Assembly: GCF_964019385.1 (NCBI RefSeq)
Contig: NC_088650.1
Span: 24,329,711 to 24,393,710 of the forward strand
Direction of reading: 5' to 3'
Length of the DNA: 64,000 nt
From: Sycon ciliatum
Lineage: Eukaryota > Porifera > Calcarea > Leucosolenida > Sycettidae
Below, one piece after another: positions 14,001 to 29,000 of this stretch (its first letter is position 1; each line of letters opens with the position of its first letter). The position numbers were made by a program, and so were the translations under genes. The notes beneath the pieces were generated by a model that saw nothing but the letters and a program-made list of their open reading frames with translations, was not told the origin of the DNA and made no database searches.

Positions 14001-17000
14001 CTGTCCCCGTGGCTGCTGTCTTGTATTAGCCATTTAATATCTTCTCCCTACATTGTCGATCCCTGATGATAGCCTCTTGGGTGAATATTTGGAGGATATC
14101 ACTTTGCTTGTTGTAGCCAAGGACTGTTTGTGTGTTAGTGGTTTGACGTTAACAAAGACTATACAAAGTCATATCATTACATTCCATGGTATTGTCCATG
14201 GAAGGATACCAACAAGAACTCGTACGGTCCACCAACCAATTACACATCAGAACAATGCTGTGAATATTGAAAAGGATACATTGAAGATTCCATTTGTGTG
14301 GTATGGTTGAGCCCCTATTGTCAAGTGTACTGCGTTCACGTACACGTCTGTTTTATGCGTGCCCCACGCATGCGCATGTGACGTCATGTGTAGATTAGGT
14401 TTTGGCTCTTTGCTGGCATTTCAGGCATTCCTTACTCAGTCTGTTTTTACGCTTCTGGCAACTGGTGTCTTTTGCCATTGCTCTGTTCTGTTCTTACTAC
14501 TCCTGCCTATTACTCTAAGTGCCATTCACACGGCTGTAACATTGTTGGTTATAGCTAAGACTGGTCACGTAACACCTATTCCGAGGACAGTCATAAGAAA
14601 AAGGGTGTATCTTCGCCACTTACAGTCTATGCAGGTTGGGGAACACAGTCAATTCTTCAGGAAGGAATCCAGACAGACGGTTCTCATCGAAGTTCCTGTG
14701 AAGCAAACGGAGAACATTCCCAGAGTAAACGCTCAGGAAATTTGCAACGCCAGGCATTGAAGCATCATCATATCTCCACTGCCCACCAAATACCCACTTT
14801 GGTAGCCAGTATGACCACAAGACTATGATGAAAGGAAACCAAGCTCTTTCTAGCAGTACTTACAACACCATCACAGTTGGAAAAGGACCAACAAACTCGA
14901 TATTGGGAACAAGTGGCGTGAGGAAGTTGGAGAGATTGTTCCTTGCCAGGTTGCTGCATGACAGAAAGACACAGAGTGAGAATGGACAAGGCTCCTTTTC
15001 AGCAGCACTCACACCTGTTACCAAAACCACTGCATGCAAACCTGTTACCAAGACCATTGCATGCAAACCTATTACCAAGACCACTGCATGCAAACCTATT
15101 ACCAAGACCACTGCATGCAAACCTATTACCAAGACCACTGCATGCAAACCTATTACCAAGACCACTGCATGCAAACCTATTACCAAGACCACTGCAGGCA
15201 TACCTATAACCAAGACCACTGCAGGCATACCTATTACCAAGACCACTGCAGGCATACCTATAACCAAGACCACTGCAGGCATACCTACCAGGAAGACCAT
15301 TACATACACCCCTGCCACCAATACCACTGCATGCACACATGTTACCAAGACCACATGGCTTCCCAAACATCACCATGCAATACAGAGTACATTGCATCAC
15401 CTGAATATACAGCTGGAAATGAATACATCCCTGCACCATCCTTACGGCAGTTACTAAGATCAATGAGAAGCAATATTGACTTACCCTATAATCAGATTGT
15501 TCAATGAAAGATCGTTGGGATCAGATACTGTCTGTATTCCAGTGTCTGTATAAGCCCTTTACAAACAAGTGAACAGAAGAATAGGAAAATACACAATTAC
15601 TCAGTTTTGTATTTTGTATTAGTATCTGTTTTTATGGATTCTCCACAGGACTTAGCCTAAATTGAGGGAATCTCCGAGTTAGACACACATACTCAGAGAT
15701 GTGCCTCTTGTAACTTCAATTCCACCTGGTGTGTGCCATCATTCAAAAACATCCTAGTATCCCGTCACATCAATATCTACTCTGGGATTTAAAAACAACC
15801 AGGTACGCGTGTACCTGGCACAACTCTTGCAACCGGGTCAGAACCGGGTACGTTCAAGTGCGGCTACTGCAGGTAGATCTACACCAGGAAGTCATAAATA
15901 TTCTACGACTCCCTCCCTGGTGTACATGACTGAGCAGTGTGTAGATCTACTGGGCACTGTGTCCGTTTTAGCCTGCACTCGCCTGAATGTAGACTGTCAA
16001 TGTATTTCCCCTTGAGGTACGAAAATGGTAGTAGACATGTAATTTGTACTTGGATTTGTTTATATCTTACATCGCAAATCAAACAGACAATCACGCCCAA
16101 TTTGATGACGATAGAAAGGGAGGAAAGATAAAAGATAAGAAAACCTGGGTCAACTAAGTGAAGAAAACAGTGAGCCAAGACATCTCTCAGGATACTGAGG
16201 GGCCATACTAGTGTTAGGCACCTCCTCCCTTACGTTCTACAACATGTTTCCAAGCTGGCCTGCATGCACCCCATACTATGTCGTACTCACCTTTTGTCTC
16301 CTTTTGTCACCTTTTGTTCCGTTGGCCTGGGTAGCTACTTGCTCGCCCATATTTGCCATAGCTACCCAGGCCCTTTATCTTGCCGCCCTCACTTGATCTC
16401 TCTCTCTTGTTTCGCTCTTCCACAATGTAGTCGTTTCGTTCGTCTTCGTCTCCATCTCCATCTATTCGTCTCCCATAATAAATGTCGTCCCATCTAACTG
16501 TTCCCGTTGTCCGTTGTGTTTGGAGAGTAATCGTCCTTTTCGTACCCAACACTAGCATTAGCCATGAAAGTAAACTTTCAAGTATACTTGAGTACTCCCA
16601 ACCAGGTCACCAGTCACCCAGCATTCTTTTCCAAATGGGTGCACGTATCCCCAACCGGATCACCGATCCGGCCCTGGAGCAGACAGTGCACATAAGTGTA
16701 TGTCAACCATCCTTACAGGTGTGTGAGGTTAGCTCCGGGAGAGTCGAAAAATCCGAATAGCGTTAGGAGTGGACTGTTGATAATAGATCTGGTGAAAAGC
16801 GGATAGGACACATCGAACACATAGGACACATCGAACACAGAAGAAACAATGACAAAGCACATGGCGGAATGAATTACTACACGCACCCGGGAATATTGCT
16901 TATCCCTCAATTTTGTCATACAATGGAGGTTTGTAATTTCTATGTGCAGAGTGATTACATTAACCCTTTGCCGGTCCAACTCAATGTATGTGAGGGGTGG

Positions 17001-20000
17001 TCACGCAAATACATGTACACACAACCAGCAATAACTCAAGAACCATGTGATGTAGGTATGGGTAAACCATATATTTTCAAAATCTGTGTGCCTGAATACG
17101 GCCAGAAAATTCAAATATGACTAGGTCCAGGCAAGGATAGGGCCCATGGTAGCCCTTCAAGTTGAGAGAAAATACAATTGCGAATGAAATACATGAATAT
17201 CACAGCACGAAAGGCATACCAAGTTCGTGATGGAGCTGAAGTCGTACGATAAACAATCAGGTAAGGGCTACGTCTTTACAAGAAATGTAGGCTCTCTACA
17301 ATACCGCCATTGAACACCAACACCTCGCCATCGGCGATACGCCAGCAGCAGCAATTCCCATTGCACGATATCGCAGTTTCGGTTTGTTCATCTCAGCGCT
17401 GCTCGCGTCAGATTCACTCTCGCTCAGATGAGTACTCAGGCGCGAGCTTACGCATGCCGTGATTCTCGCGGTCAGGCGAATCAGCTGATCGCACCTGACG
17501 AGTCCTTGTGACAGTCGCTGTCGCCGTGTCGGCAGCAAGAAGGCTTCCTCTCTGTTTGGAGAATTTTGTTTCTTCATTCGTGGACGATATATTTTTGAAC
17601 TAGCAGGACTCAACGGAACTCTTTTTCTCAACACACTACACTGCAAAACCTCCCGGGACATCCAGCCTGGACTGGTGATGTTACTGCTCTCAGAGCGCTC
17701 GTCAAACACGGCCCCAAGAGATGCACTCGCATTCATGAAATGCGCGCATGGCGGATGGTCGTCTTTTCCAATTTCAACAAACTTCAGTCTATCGATACGG
17801 CAAAAATTTGTATGGTAAGCATGGTTGTTTTGCACATCGTCAGAAAGCCTTGGACCTCAGCTACGCGTAGAGCGCCATTTTAGCTGTCTCCTAGCAACAA
17901 GACCCCCAAAAAATGAGGACCAAACGTACCGATACTATAGTATCGGTAAGCTTATGGTAGACCGGTAAAGGGTTAACTGCTTGAATGCTCTTTAAGCAAC
18001 GAGGAAGCAGACAGCAGTTGTGCCATTTCTATTTTATGGGACATTCATGCTTGGTGTACTTAAACATTTTCCTCGTTTCTGAAAACCTATTCAGTATCTC
18101 TCTATCACCCCCCCCCCCCCCCCACACACCCCACCCTCACACCTCTCCCTTAAACTTGATTCCCAACAAAATACACGTTAAGCATTTTAACCTTACATGT
18201 TGTTGATCCTGTCGGGAGTGAAGGGAAGCGGTGCAGTCAGGTTCTGGCAGACAGCAGATACCATACCCTCAGCATCTGTGTTGCAAACACACTGTTCCGG
18301 GCACGGAGCTGCACATAAGCAGGTGACAATAAAAACATGAAGAGGCCCAGAAACTCATTTTATAGACACTTGATAATTAGCAATTGACATGTGCTAACCC
18401 ACAACAATACACAATAATCCAAGCATCTTTTGCATCTTTGATAAACATAACACTGTTTGTATGGGTAAGGTCAAGTAATGCAGTCTCCAAGTAGAAATTG
18501 GTAGTAGCGTTGAGGGGGACTTGGAAATTTTGACAAAGTCTGTACATCAGTCTCAGTCAGTGAACTTCTGAAAATTCTCTACAGTCTGAGGGGATGTGTG
18601 GGCAGGGAAAAATCAAGCGACTACATAAGTACATAGCATACCAGACAGCTGTTCAGTCCTTAAATACACAAACAATTCCCTACATGGAAACCCGCGTATA
18701 GTCTAGCAATGGAGCAGTTGACATCTCCTGACACAGTGAATCTCTGGTATGCGTTGTGAAGATCAGAAGATCCTCGAGCATAGTCAAATTGTTCCCAAGC
18801 CCCAAATCTCACCTATTTCACAAAACTGGCCACTGATGAGAGGAATGCACTGGCAGGTCAGGTTGAACACCGATGCACCATCTGTACAGTTCACTGTGCG
18901 ACCAGGGAAGCAGATGTTCAGCTCACACTCGTCCTGTACATCTATCACAGAGGGGAAGCGAAAAAGGAAAAATAGTTGTAAATGGAGATCATTTGGATGC
19001 AATGCTGTGTGGTGTCGTGTGTGCAAATATTCCAGACAATCAAAGCGGATTAGATACGGAAACACTTCATGGGTCTTTCTTGAGATCCGATAGTCAGATG
19101 AACTGTCGTGGGAAGAGATCCTGTTGATTTCGTTAGCTGCGAAGAGGTTCGAAATTATGGTCAATGCATATCCAATACTGCTTACCATTCTCACAGAACG
19201 TCCCATTGAGACCATCCGGGCAACTGCAGTTGAATCCGTTGATGAAGTCGTTGCAGGCAAAGTCAAACCTACACGGGTTCGACTCACACTCATTGATATC
19301 TGGGAGCAGCATGGACATGCACACCATACCCACAAGCAATGTCCAGCACATACATATCCAGCAATTTCCTATGCACCAATTTTTCACCAACTTGTTCAAC
19401 AGTAAAACAAAGTCAGTAACTCTAAACAGGGAGTTTTGTATTCTCTTGTTTCCCCAACATGAATTCACATTTCACCAGTCTCAACTCTGATACAAATGAG
19501 TTCCACTTTTCGTAGTAAACTTTTAGCTTTTGCCAAAGAAGCACACCATTAATAATGAGTGCAAAGATATTATTCACCCCCAGTATATATCTGGATTTTG
19601 CTAGCTGGCTTTGGTCATGTGGGTATGGTGAACCCGGGTAGGAGATAATTATTAGGTATTTGGGCTGGCATCGCCTTTTCCGGTGTTCTGGACAAAAACG
19701 AGTGAAGGTTCAAGTCTGGTGCCATCATTAGGACTTGAACTCCTGTCGTAACGAGTCGCTATTTTTATAGCAACACTTTGGCCGCCAAGCTTGAAGAAAC
19801 AAGTGATCTCTAACATTATCCTCATGGCGGATATAATGAGCTTGCAGAATACGTTTATCTACATCCAGTGCAGAAATAGTGGAAAAAGAAAGGAAAGGAA
19901 GCATTCTTTATCAATAATAGACTCGGATGGAGTCTTTATCATCATTATCAGTGATGCACGGTTTTGCTGTCTCCACCTGCGCCTTGATCCTTGAGCTTTC

Positions 20001-23000
20001 CTCGGGATGCAGAAAAATCTGTTTAACTGGCCCAGATGTGAAACGTAACATTCATCGATTACGCAGTGTTGAAAATGCTAATGTCATTAGCATGATCATG
20101 CACTCGAATTCTGTACCACGGGAATAGTATGCACTGTACCTTGACCATCAGCACTGGAGGGGGGGGGGGAGGGTATGCATGCATACCTTGACATTCAGCA
20201 CTGGAGAAGGGGGGGGGGGGAGGTGCATGCATACCTTGACATTCAGCACTGGGGTCGCCAGTGAAGCCAGGAAGACATTCGCAGAAGAACGAGCCGACTG
20301 TATTCGAACAAACGGCGTTGTCAGCACATACTGGAAACAGGGACAGGTCGCTGCATTCGTCATTATCTGCAGCGCACAACAACCAAGTGGAATGGGCTCA
20401 GTCAGTAAGATCATTCTTCTCTCCAGGTTGACTCATATCCTGCTTCTTTATATAAATCACACAAGTGTATAGGCACATCTCTTTAGGAACCTTGATGGGC
20501 TCCTCACCAAAACACTCAGACGCATAGCCCGCACTGGGCACAGGGGGCACGTGCACCCCCTAAAATTTATTTGACCTACGTTCAAAGTTTAACTCGGATG
20601 GTGAGCCAATTAAATTGTGGTGAAAAAGGACTGTATAAGATCTGGTTACGTTGGTGGACAGTTAGTCATAACTCGTAACATTTTGTCCTCCTTTTTTCAC
20701 CATGACTTACGTTCAGCATGCATATAATGACCATGAATGACATGGACCAGCCATCCTACACATATGCGGCTGTGCACCCCCTAACAGGGGCGGGGGGGGG
20801 GGGGGGCAGCTACACTCCTGGTGGTAAACACTTTGACTAAATTGCATCGAGTGTCATGAAGTGCTGGATTGAATCAAACCACATACCAATGCAGCAGGAT
20901 AATTATAGTGATCTATCACTGCTTTCTAAGCAGCTAAAGCACATGCACTGCAAGTACCAATAATTTTAGCCTGGACGGCAGCAGCGCTGGGTGTTTTTGT
21001 CCTTTCTACTTCACCACATGCTCACCTTCACAGTCTGTTTCATTCACGAACCGGTAACCTTGCAGACAGGTGCATTCGAACGGGGAGACGCTGTTGTTGC
21101 ACAATGTGGTTTGAAGATTACATTGGTGCAGTTCGTCTATGCACTCATTCACATCTGAAATAGGGAAATGTGGTCAAATAATGTTGCAACACAGTTGCAA
21201 CATTGAGTATCATCACGAACAAACCATTAATTTGTTGAACTCAGACAGCAGCAACACTATGTGTTGCAAAGTATAGTTCAGGTGGTCGGAATTTCGTAAG
21301 TGGAAATAAGTTTAGGGAGTAGGGAAAGAGTCTTGTGATCCTAGATATTAGTGACTGGTGTGGCAGTCGGAACTGATGTGTGTAATGCTAGCAATACTGA
21401 GATCGGTGCTGTAGGGAAAGCCAAGGGAAATACCAGTGCAAGCAGTGCAGCAAGGTCAGAGAACACTTTCAGGGGGGTCACTGTTGTCACTGTTGTCACT
21501 GTTGGCAGCAAAAGCAGGTGCAGAACTACAGAAGTGCGCCATGCTATAATTATAATGCAGAAAGGAAAGTTGCTAAACTTTGGCAGGGAATGCATCTCAT
21601 GTAAGTGAAGGATAGAAGTTCTAAACATCAAGGTGGAATAATGGTCTCATGCCTGCATTTTCACACCAGTGCGGATCTCTTGTTCCGGCTCACGGGCTTG
21701 TCTCCCTCGAATATTTCTAGCATCTTGGCTCGGCGTACAAGAGCAAACTGATTTGACAAATTGGAAAAAGTAAAAACCCAGTGCACCACTGGTACATTAC
21801 CAGGTAAACCACAGAGAATGCCATATTACCTGTGCAATATGCCCCTATGCCCGGGCCTTCAAATCCGGAAGGACAGTTTGCTTCACAGATCAAACCACCG
21901 GCGTTAGCGTTAGCTGCAGTTCACAAAGCATGACAGTGTGTGGTGCAAAGACTGCACAGGTCAATAGAGACCATGACCATCTCAAACAAGTTCTAGAGTA
22001 ATGTAAAGAAGTACACCTCGTGGCACTCTGTGGCACGGAACATACTAAACAAACACCAACGCTACAGCTCAATGTGTCATGTGTGATCAGGCCTGGCTTG
22101 CGCAAAGGGGAGGAGTTATTTTCTCCAGTGCACGCTGTAGCATACACATGGACATGTGCATGGCATGATGCTACGTTCTGGGCAGTCGGTCTATCGGGCT
22201 AAGCTTGACGTCAACGGACAGCGTTGAAAGGATGAAGGGGTACTTATTTCTGGCATTTACTTATTCATTTATCACTCCCGACTTCTCCAACTCGAAGAAC
22301 GATCTCTTTACTGCGGATCACTTTCCATTCCACCAACTGTTCAGGCCTAGCCCATTCCATTCCACCAACTGTTCAGGCCTAGCCCTTTCCATTCCACCAA
22401 CTGTTCAGGCCTAGCCCATTCCATTCCACCAACTGTTCAGGCCTAGCCCACCATCATCACGGTGAAAAGATGTCTATTTACGGACCTTTACAGTCGGTAT
22501 GCGGGCGCTTGTTCCGTACAGTATATCCAGCAGGCAAATAGTTTATATTCTGACATGCGTAAGGCCAAGAATTGGGGAAATGTAGGGTACATGTTTGGTC
22601 ACATACACATTCATGGGTTTTGTGAAGGTAAACTAGATTAGAATCAGCGCTGTCTCAACTCTTACCGACATTGACAAGAATTGTATTGGATACCATCATC
22701 ATGCCATCAACGGTGACAGAGCAGCTGTACGCGATTTCCTGATCAACGGCACCCACGGGGCCGATGACATAATTTGGGAGGAGTGCTTCGGGGGAACTGA
22801 TTGGCACTCCTTCGGCAAACCATTGCGTTGCAGGTGCACCCAGGTGAGTGTGAGAACAAGTCAGAACAAACGACATGCCCGTAAGAGCGAAACCCACAGG
22901 TGCGGCGCTGACTCCTTCACCTGAACACACACACACACACACATTCATGCATGCATACCACGCCCAACCAAGCAGTACAATACACACACGCACACGTACA

Positions 23001-26000
23001 ATCATATCAACGAGACCAAAGGCAATAAAAACCAGAATGTTCTTCTGAAAAGGGAAATACCAGCTCATGTGACTGTATACTCGATTGAGCGGATGGAAAG
23101 GGTAGAAAGCTGCAGAATATAATGATTGTAAATAACGATTGTAATGACCAGGACTCAAACCAGACACCTTTGCTATAGGCTTGCAATGCTCCAACCACTG
23201 AACTACTGTGTGGCTTTGTTCCTAACAAGGAACATTCTGCATTTCTATTAGACTTCAAAATTCACACTTCCTTTGAGACTTCGTGACTGGCTTATGGGAT
23301 GTAGCCCTCACTGTAGCCACGCACACAAAGGATGGTGGGACGCAACCCTCACTTTACCCGCACATTACACAGGCCGGTGGGATGCAGCTATCACTGGCCG
23401 ACCCACACGATTTGTTTAAAAACTAAATTAAAAGATTATCGTGTCCGTTCCCGAAGGGAACGTTAACTCCCGACGGCCGCTAACACCCGGTAAACCCTAA
23501 TATAACTATAAAACCTATTATAACACAATTTGTTTGAATAATCGATATTACTCAATAGATCAGATCAGGTCACCGCTTCCAATCGTCGCCTGCCTGTTCG
23601 TTTTTACTTCTTGTTCTAGTTTATGCAGCTGTCAGCAACCTCGTAGTTCTGTGCTTTGTGTAAAATGTTTTCTCAGCCCTATCCTAGTCCTGAGTGTGGA
23701 AAGACAACGACGAAAGGCTTTGCTAGAACCAATGACCCTCTGTGGTGTGTCTAGCTTGTTAGTAGAGTAAACTGGATAGGTACGTCTCCCTTCTGCGTGG
23801 ATAAGCTGTCTACATGTACATGTAGGGAGGGAATGGAACACTCTCGGGATAGTGAAGCCCTCTCCTCTCGATGTTGTAGGATGTTCAAACTTACAGGGTC
23901 TGGATCCATTGAGCGGCAATGGAGGACTGATGGTCGTTGCTCGCAGGAAATGCAGCAGTGAAAGATCGCAGCCATCAGCGCTGCTTACAAGACTGGGTGG
24001 GAGATTGATTGTTCTGCAGAAAGAAGTGATAACTCTAATGAGCAACTGGAATATAACATACTTGTAATCACAAATCTGGGATTGATAGGTTTGCATCAAT
24101 GGTAACACATAGAGGCTTCTTATGATAGTACGTGTGGAGACATAGAGGCTAGCATTCTACCGTGACAATAATAGAGTATACGGCCGTGACAATAATAGAG
24201 TATACGGCACCGATGGTCATCTCAGTTGCAGACAGCAACAGATATGTGGACTTGTACATACCCTACAGTCGATGCTGGTAAGGATTGCTGTCGCAGGCGC
24301 TGGAGATTTGGTAAACCCGCCAAATCTCTACACGAGGGAAAGGAGAGAAGCGCAGATACGAGTGGAAATCACTACTCATCAAGCTGCTTTAGAATTCCTA
24401 TATCACAAAATGTAAGTACCGACGATAATTCACTTGGACATTGGTTACGCATGTATACTGACTATATAATTATAGTTTGAAACTCGGATGTTGAGCCATA
24501 AATAAATGTGGAAGAGAAAAGGACATATGGATACGAGTTAAGAGTAACTCTCCATCACTGTAACATGATACTATATACTATATATGTTTCAGTACTCTGT
24601 CAGTTTTGTGCCCAGTTATTGCACTTTCTGACTGTATATAGTATCATGTTACAGTGATGGAGAGTTACTCTTAACTCGTATCCATATGTCCTTTTCTCTT
24701 CCACATATAATTATAGTTTAGACAATCTCTGTGGAGATGCGTTTTCTGACGTAGGGACATATTAGGATAGCATGAAGCCATGATTGAGAAACAGGAGATA
24801 TTGCTGGGTTCAACTACGGTTTGGCAGTGAAAAGGTTTTCCGCGGCCATTGCGTCAAATGGGAATTTGTCGCCTAGTACAGAGATAACATGGATCAGGCA
24901 AATGAGCTCATTCTGCTAAGGAACTTCCACTGACATTAGACAGAGTGTGCGGCCTGTCCAACGCGCATGACTCTTTGACACTGCCACCATCTTGTTTTCA
25001 TATTCTGAAAAGCATGTTGATGTCAGTATTTCTTGACAAAGGTGACAAAGAAATATCTAGAGAGTCCTACAGCAGCGGGCATTGACAAGATAAGATCCGC
25101 CACACAGTGGTCCAAGGACATAATTTTCATCTGCCATATCCATGCTACTCTTGCAAGAGTTCCCAATTAGTGGTGGGACATGGCCTAGTTTAGCGAACCA
25201 ATCCACTTTCAAGCAGAATTTAAACCCCTTATTCTCTGTTTCTTAGCCATGGTCTCAGACCAACTGTCAATGACTACCTGCATTCCATCCATTATGTACT
25301 TTTATGGCAACACCATACTTACAGAGTGGATAGACTTTCAACTCGATTCAGAAAACCAATTGGTAGCTCTGTTATTCTTGACTGAATCGTAACCCTACAT
25401 AATACCGCAGAACACAACAGAGCATCACAACAATTAGAACCATTGAGAATCATGCATCGGTCACACCAACCTGCACTTCAAGAGACATACAGAAGGAACA
25501 AATATTCCACATCCATGCATGATATCAGCTATGAAGCTGTCATATTACTTACGAAGACATATCCGGAGCCCCAAAGAAGAGACATTCTGGCAGTGACGCT
25601 ATATCCAGGAGGATCAAAACCCTGTGGTAAGGAAAACAGGCATTGCAGCATGGAGAGATTTCATTTGGAAGGAGACAACTTAGCACAGACGACAAGAAAG
25701 CCAGCGGATAATAGAAAACAGTAGGGGTGAAAGGGGTAATCCGGGTACCCGGATACCCGTCTGTTTAGCTGCTGATCCGTTAGATAGCAAGTACCCGTTA
25801 GTCGTGTACGACGGTATGGTACGGTATTATTAGCTGGCTTGGACAGCCGCACAGCTTGATGTACAGTTCGAATGTGTTCCTGTTTGTTTGATCCTGCTTC
25901 TCATGATAATTTGGACTGTTTTGCATGTAGCGTAGTAAATTGAAATATTGCAAAGAATACGGCTTTAACCCTTCGCGTGCTGTTTACGAGTTAACTCGCA

Positions 26001-29000
26001 CTTTATGCATGACCTGATCCACTACGTACGAGTTAACTCGCAAAACATTCGCGCGATATATCGCAGTGCATAGACCAGTGTACAAACTTTCGTAACTTCG
26101 TCAAGCATAAATGCATCGCAACAATAAATACACCGTTGGAAAGGTCTTGACCTCATCTTTCCGGGGATATAAAGTTCTTTGCGATATGATAAGAATTCAT
26201 TGAGCGCGACAAGATGAACACGGAAATCACGGCCCAGAGTGAATGCGATTTTTTTGTTCATGACTTCTTTTTGTTGAGGAGCGTGCCAGGGGATTTCCCT
26301 TTGGCACGGCGCATGCGTGATGGACATCAAATGAAGCGCTTGGATCTGAGCTTTGCAGCGCAGTTTAAATTGTGAAAATCTGTTGAATTTGGGCAAGAAG
26401 CCGAACAAGAATGTGAAATTGAGTTGTTGTGCCGTTCCGAGGCACGGTGGAGTAGTTTGGAGAGGACGTGGAAGTAGCCCTGATGTGTCTATGGAGCTGG
26501 GAGCCGCCAGGATGGATTCGCTTGGTCCTGATCTTTCCAACGAGCTCAGGACGATGAAAATCCATCGCTGTGGAGTGAAATGAGAATATATTTTGTTCGG
26601 AGCTGTGAGTGCATACTCCACCAAGAGAGTCAGTGCGCTGGAAAGCCAGTGGATTGGAGAAAAGGGGCTCAGCATGCAAAGGGTTAAAAATCACAATAAA
26701 CCTCGATACACTGCCCGAGGCAGTGCTGACAATACTTGAACAGAAACGTACACTTCATCCAAGTTGTCTTTCCTGCCGAATAGGTTTCCTGGAAGCTCCG
26801 TCACTGGGAGGTCAACGATGGTAACACTTTATCAACAACAATAAAATAGCAACAGCAGAACATAAAGCAGCAGCAGCAACAAAAGAGCATAACAACAGGA
26901 AGATGAACAAAATTCTGCACATTGTACACAATATCAGTCACCCAAGCAAAACGTTCATCAAAGTTCCTGGAGTATGGCACTTCACATGCTGGTTACAAAT
27001 CTATGATCGTGACCAGTCGCATTCCCAGAGCCCTCACTGATTCCCACTCCGGTTGTTTCTCACCACAGCCCCACACCCCTCATCCAGCGAAACTCAAATG
27101 GATGGGTTCAGTTGAGCCTATAGGTGTTTGTGACTCGATATATTGACCTCTTTGCACTGAATACTATAGAGCTTTTTCAACTTTGTACCAACAGTCACTT
27201 TTTGTGGTCACGTGCGAGAAATTTTTGAATCGCTGGTGAACAGGCGAAGCCCAGTTCACGTTCACTTTGTACGGGAATGGATGTGTGGAGGTGAAAGAAG
27301 CAGTAGAATGGCGCTCCACTTGATGTCCGACACTCGTGTCAAGTCAGAGCAGTTGCCAGGAAGCCCTTCGGTGGCTTGGGCAAAAAAGGCTTCAGAATCG
27401 CTCCAAGCGCTGGTGGAGACGAACCTGTCACATTTGTTAGATTTTTCAATGCATTTTGAAATGTGACCTATTCACCACAATCCTGGGATGATCGCCGGGG
27501 CGGTGGCGGGAAAGGCGTCCTTGAAAAGCTATATATGAAGGTGATTGATGTAGAATCACATATCCGGAATGAATGAAGTACATGCATAGTCGTCTGCAAA
27601 CATCCCCCGTATTTCCCTATCCAACATTTCTCCTATTCACAATCTCTTCACATTGTTCCACGGTAGACTGTTAGAGCCCCAACAAAGGCTTACCGTTCAA
27701 GGAATGGGTTGCCTGCGAATAGCGTCCCTGGTAGCGACGTCACATTCACATCTCTTAGTTCTCTGTAATAGAACAGAAGTACAACAGACGTAAGCATAGC
27801 TTTAAACTGTCACTAATAATAATAATGACAGTTCGCATATCACTCATTGCATGAGGTCAACGAATCTGTTGACAATTTCGAGCCAAGCAGCTCTATCAGA
27901 AGCAGATTGCACAGCATCCAGAAGCGAGAGATTAATGCATTGTAAGTCTTTCTTGACGACGTCGATCCATCTCACTACACTTGGGAATATGTATTGTTTG
28001 CCATGAGAGAGTAGCCTATCATACACCAACCCCTCTGGGTTCACTCCCGAGTCGGTCTGAACCTGGTCAAGTCTTGCTTCCTTAGCAGACAAAACTTCAC
28101 ATCCATTTCAGTTTAGCCCAAATGCATGATCTATTAGCCTGCTGACAGAGACACACATTATTTATTGATGTCGTCTTTTACGTGGAAGTGAATCTACGAA
28201 GCTCATTGCTCTACATAAAGAACAAACGGTCCTTTTTTTAAACCAACACTTAGGGCGCGTTCGAATTGTCACTCTTTGACTTTTCGAGGAGTTTCGTTTT
28301 TCTGAAGAGGTGGCCTTATTGGCCTCTTCAGAAAAACGAAGCTCCTCGAAACTCCTCGAAACTCCACAACCTCACCCGATGGCAGAGGTGGATTAGTTTC
28401 GAAGAGTTTGGAATAGCTACGTCACATACTACGTGGAGATGGTCGATCTGATCGGATGTCATCATCGCCATGACAATTCCACTGAAAAACTCTAAAATGA
28501 TAGAAACCGTTCTAATGGGACACTTCAACTAATCTCTTTATAAAATTTGTTTGAATAGTTGATGAAGACAATTCGAACGCGCCCTTAGTGTGCGCAACAA
28601 TAATCTCCAATATGATGATGATGTTATTTGCCATTGAATAGCTTAACTTGCTCCATACAACAAGACACAAGTACACCTTGCTTACATTTGTATTAGTTGA
28701 GGCATTTGCGAGAAGATGTTAGCGGGAAGACTTGGAGTTCTTACGCTGCTCATGATCCTACATGTATGTCATAACATTGGGAAAAACACCAGAACACGCA
28801 TTAACATCAGCGCTGTGATCCCAGTCCAGTCCCCTCTATATTAAGATTGGGCCACCAAATCACACTGAGCACTGCCCTAATAGGACAAAACAGTTAGCTG
28901 TTTGGAGATAACATGCTTTAGCCCCATCCCTCACACAAACAAATCAACAAAGAGGCATCTTTGGATTGAGGAGTGCTGGTTTCGAAACAACTGGTTTGAA

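Larger units (their letters stand above)
203..18308 (-). other. Module D: LRRNT - 11 LRR - LRRCT - split Ig - EGF fragment - 6 EGF (runs off window)
   Basis: Twenty-two exons seen, 724 codons, the counterpart of module B. The last five EGF exons are almost identical and sit in a tandem array; more may lie beyond position 1. Confidence 0.75.

Noticed and set aside
14999-15463. CRISPR-like array
   Set aside because: Units are contiguous without spacers and this is animal DNA.
14825-15507. Repetitive ORFs such as ITKTTACKP and CSGLGNRFA repeats
   Set aside because: Produced by the 27-bp minisatellite; a repeat unit divisible by three opens frames by itself.
17296-17835. 179-aa minus ORF inside the piggyBac-like element
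   Set aside because: No DDD motif or Cys-rich end; element has the size of a non-autonomous copy.
26022-26675. 217-aa minus ORF inside the second piggyBac-like element
   Set aside because: Fills a 715-bp non-autonomous element, no recognised domain, not similar to the 17.3-kb frame.
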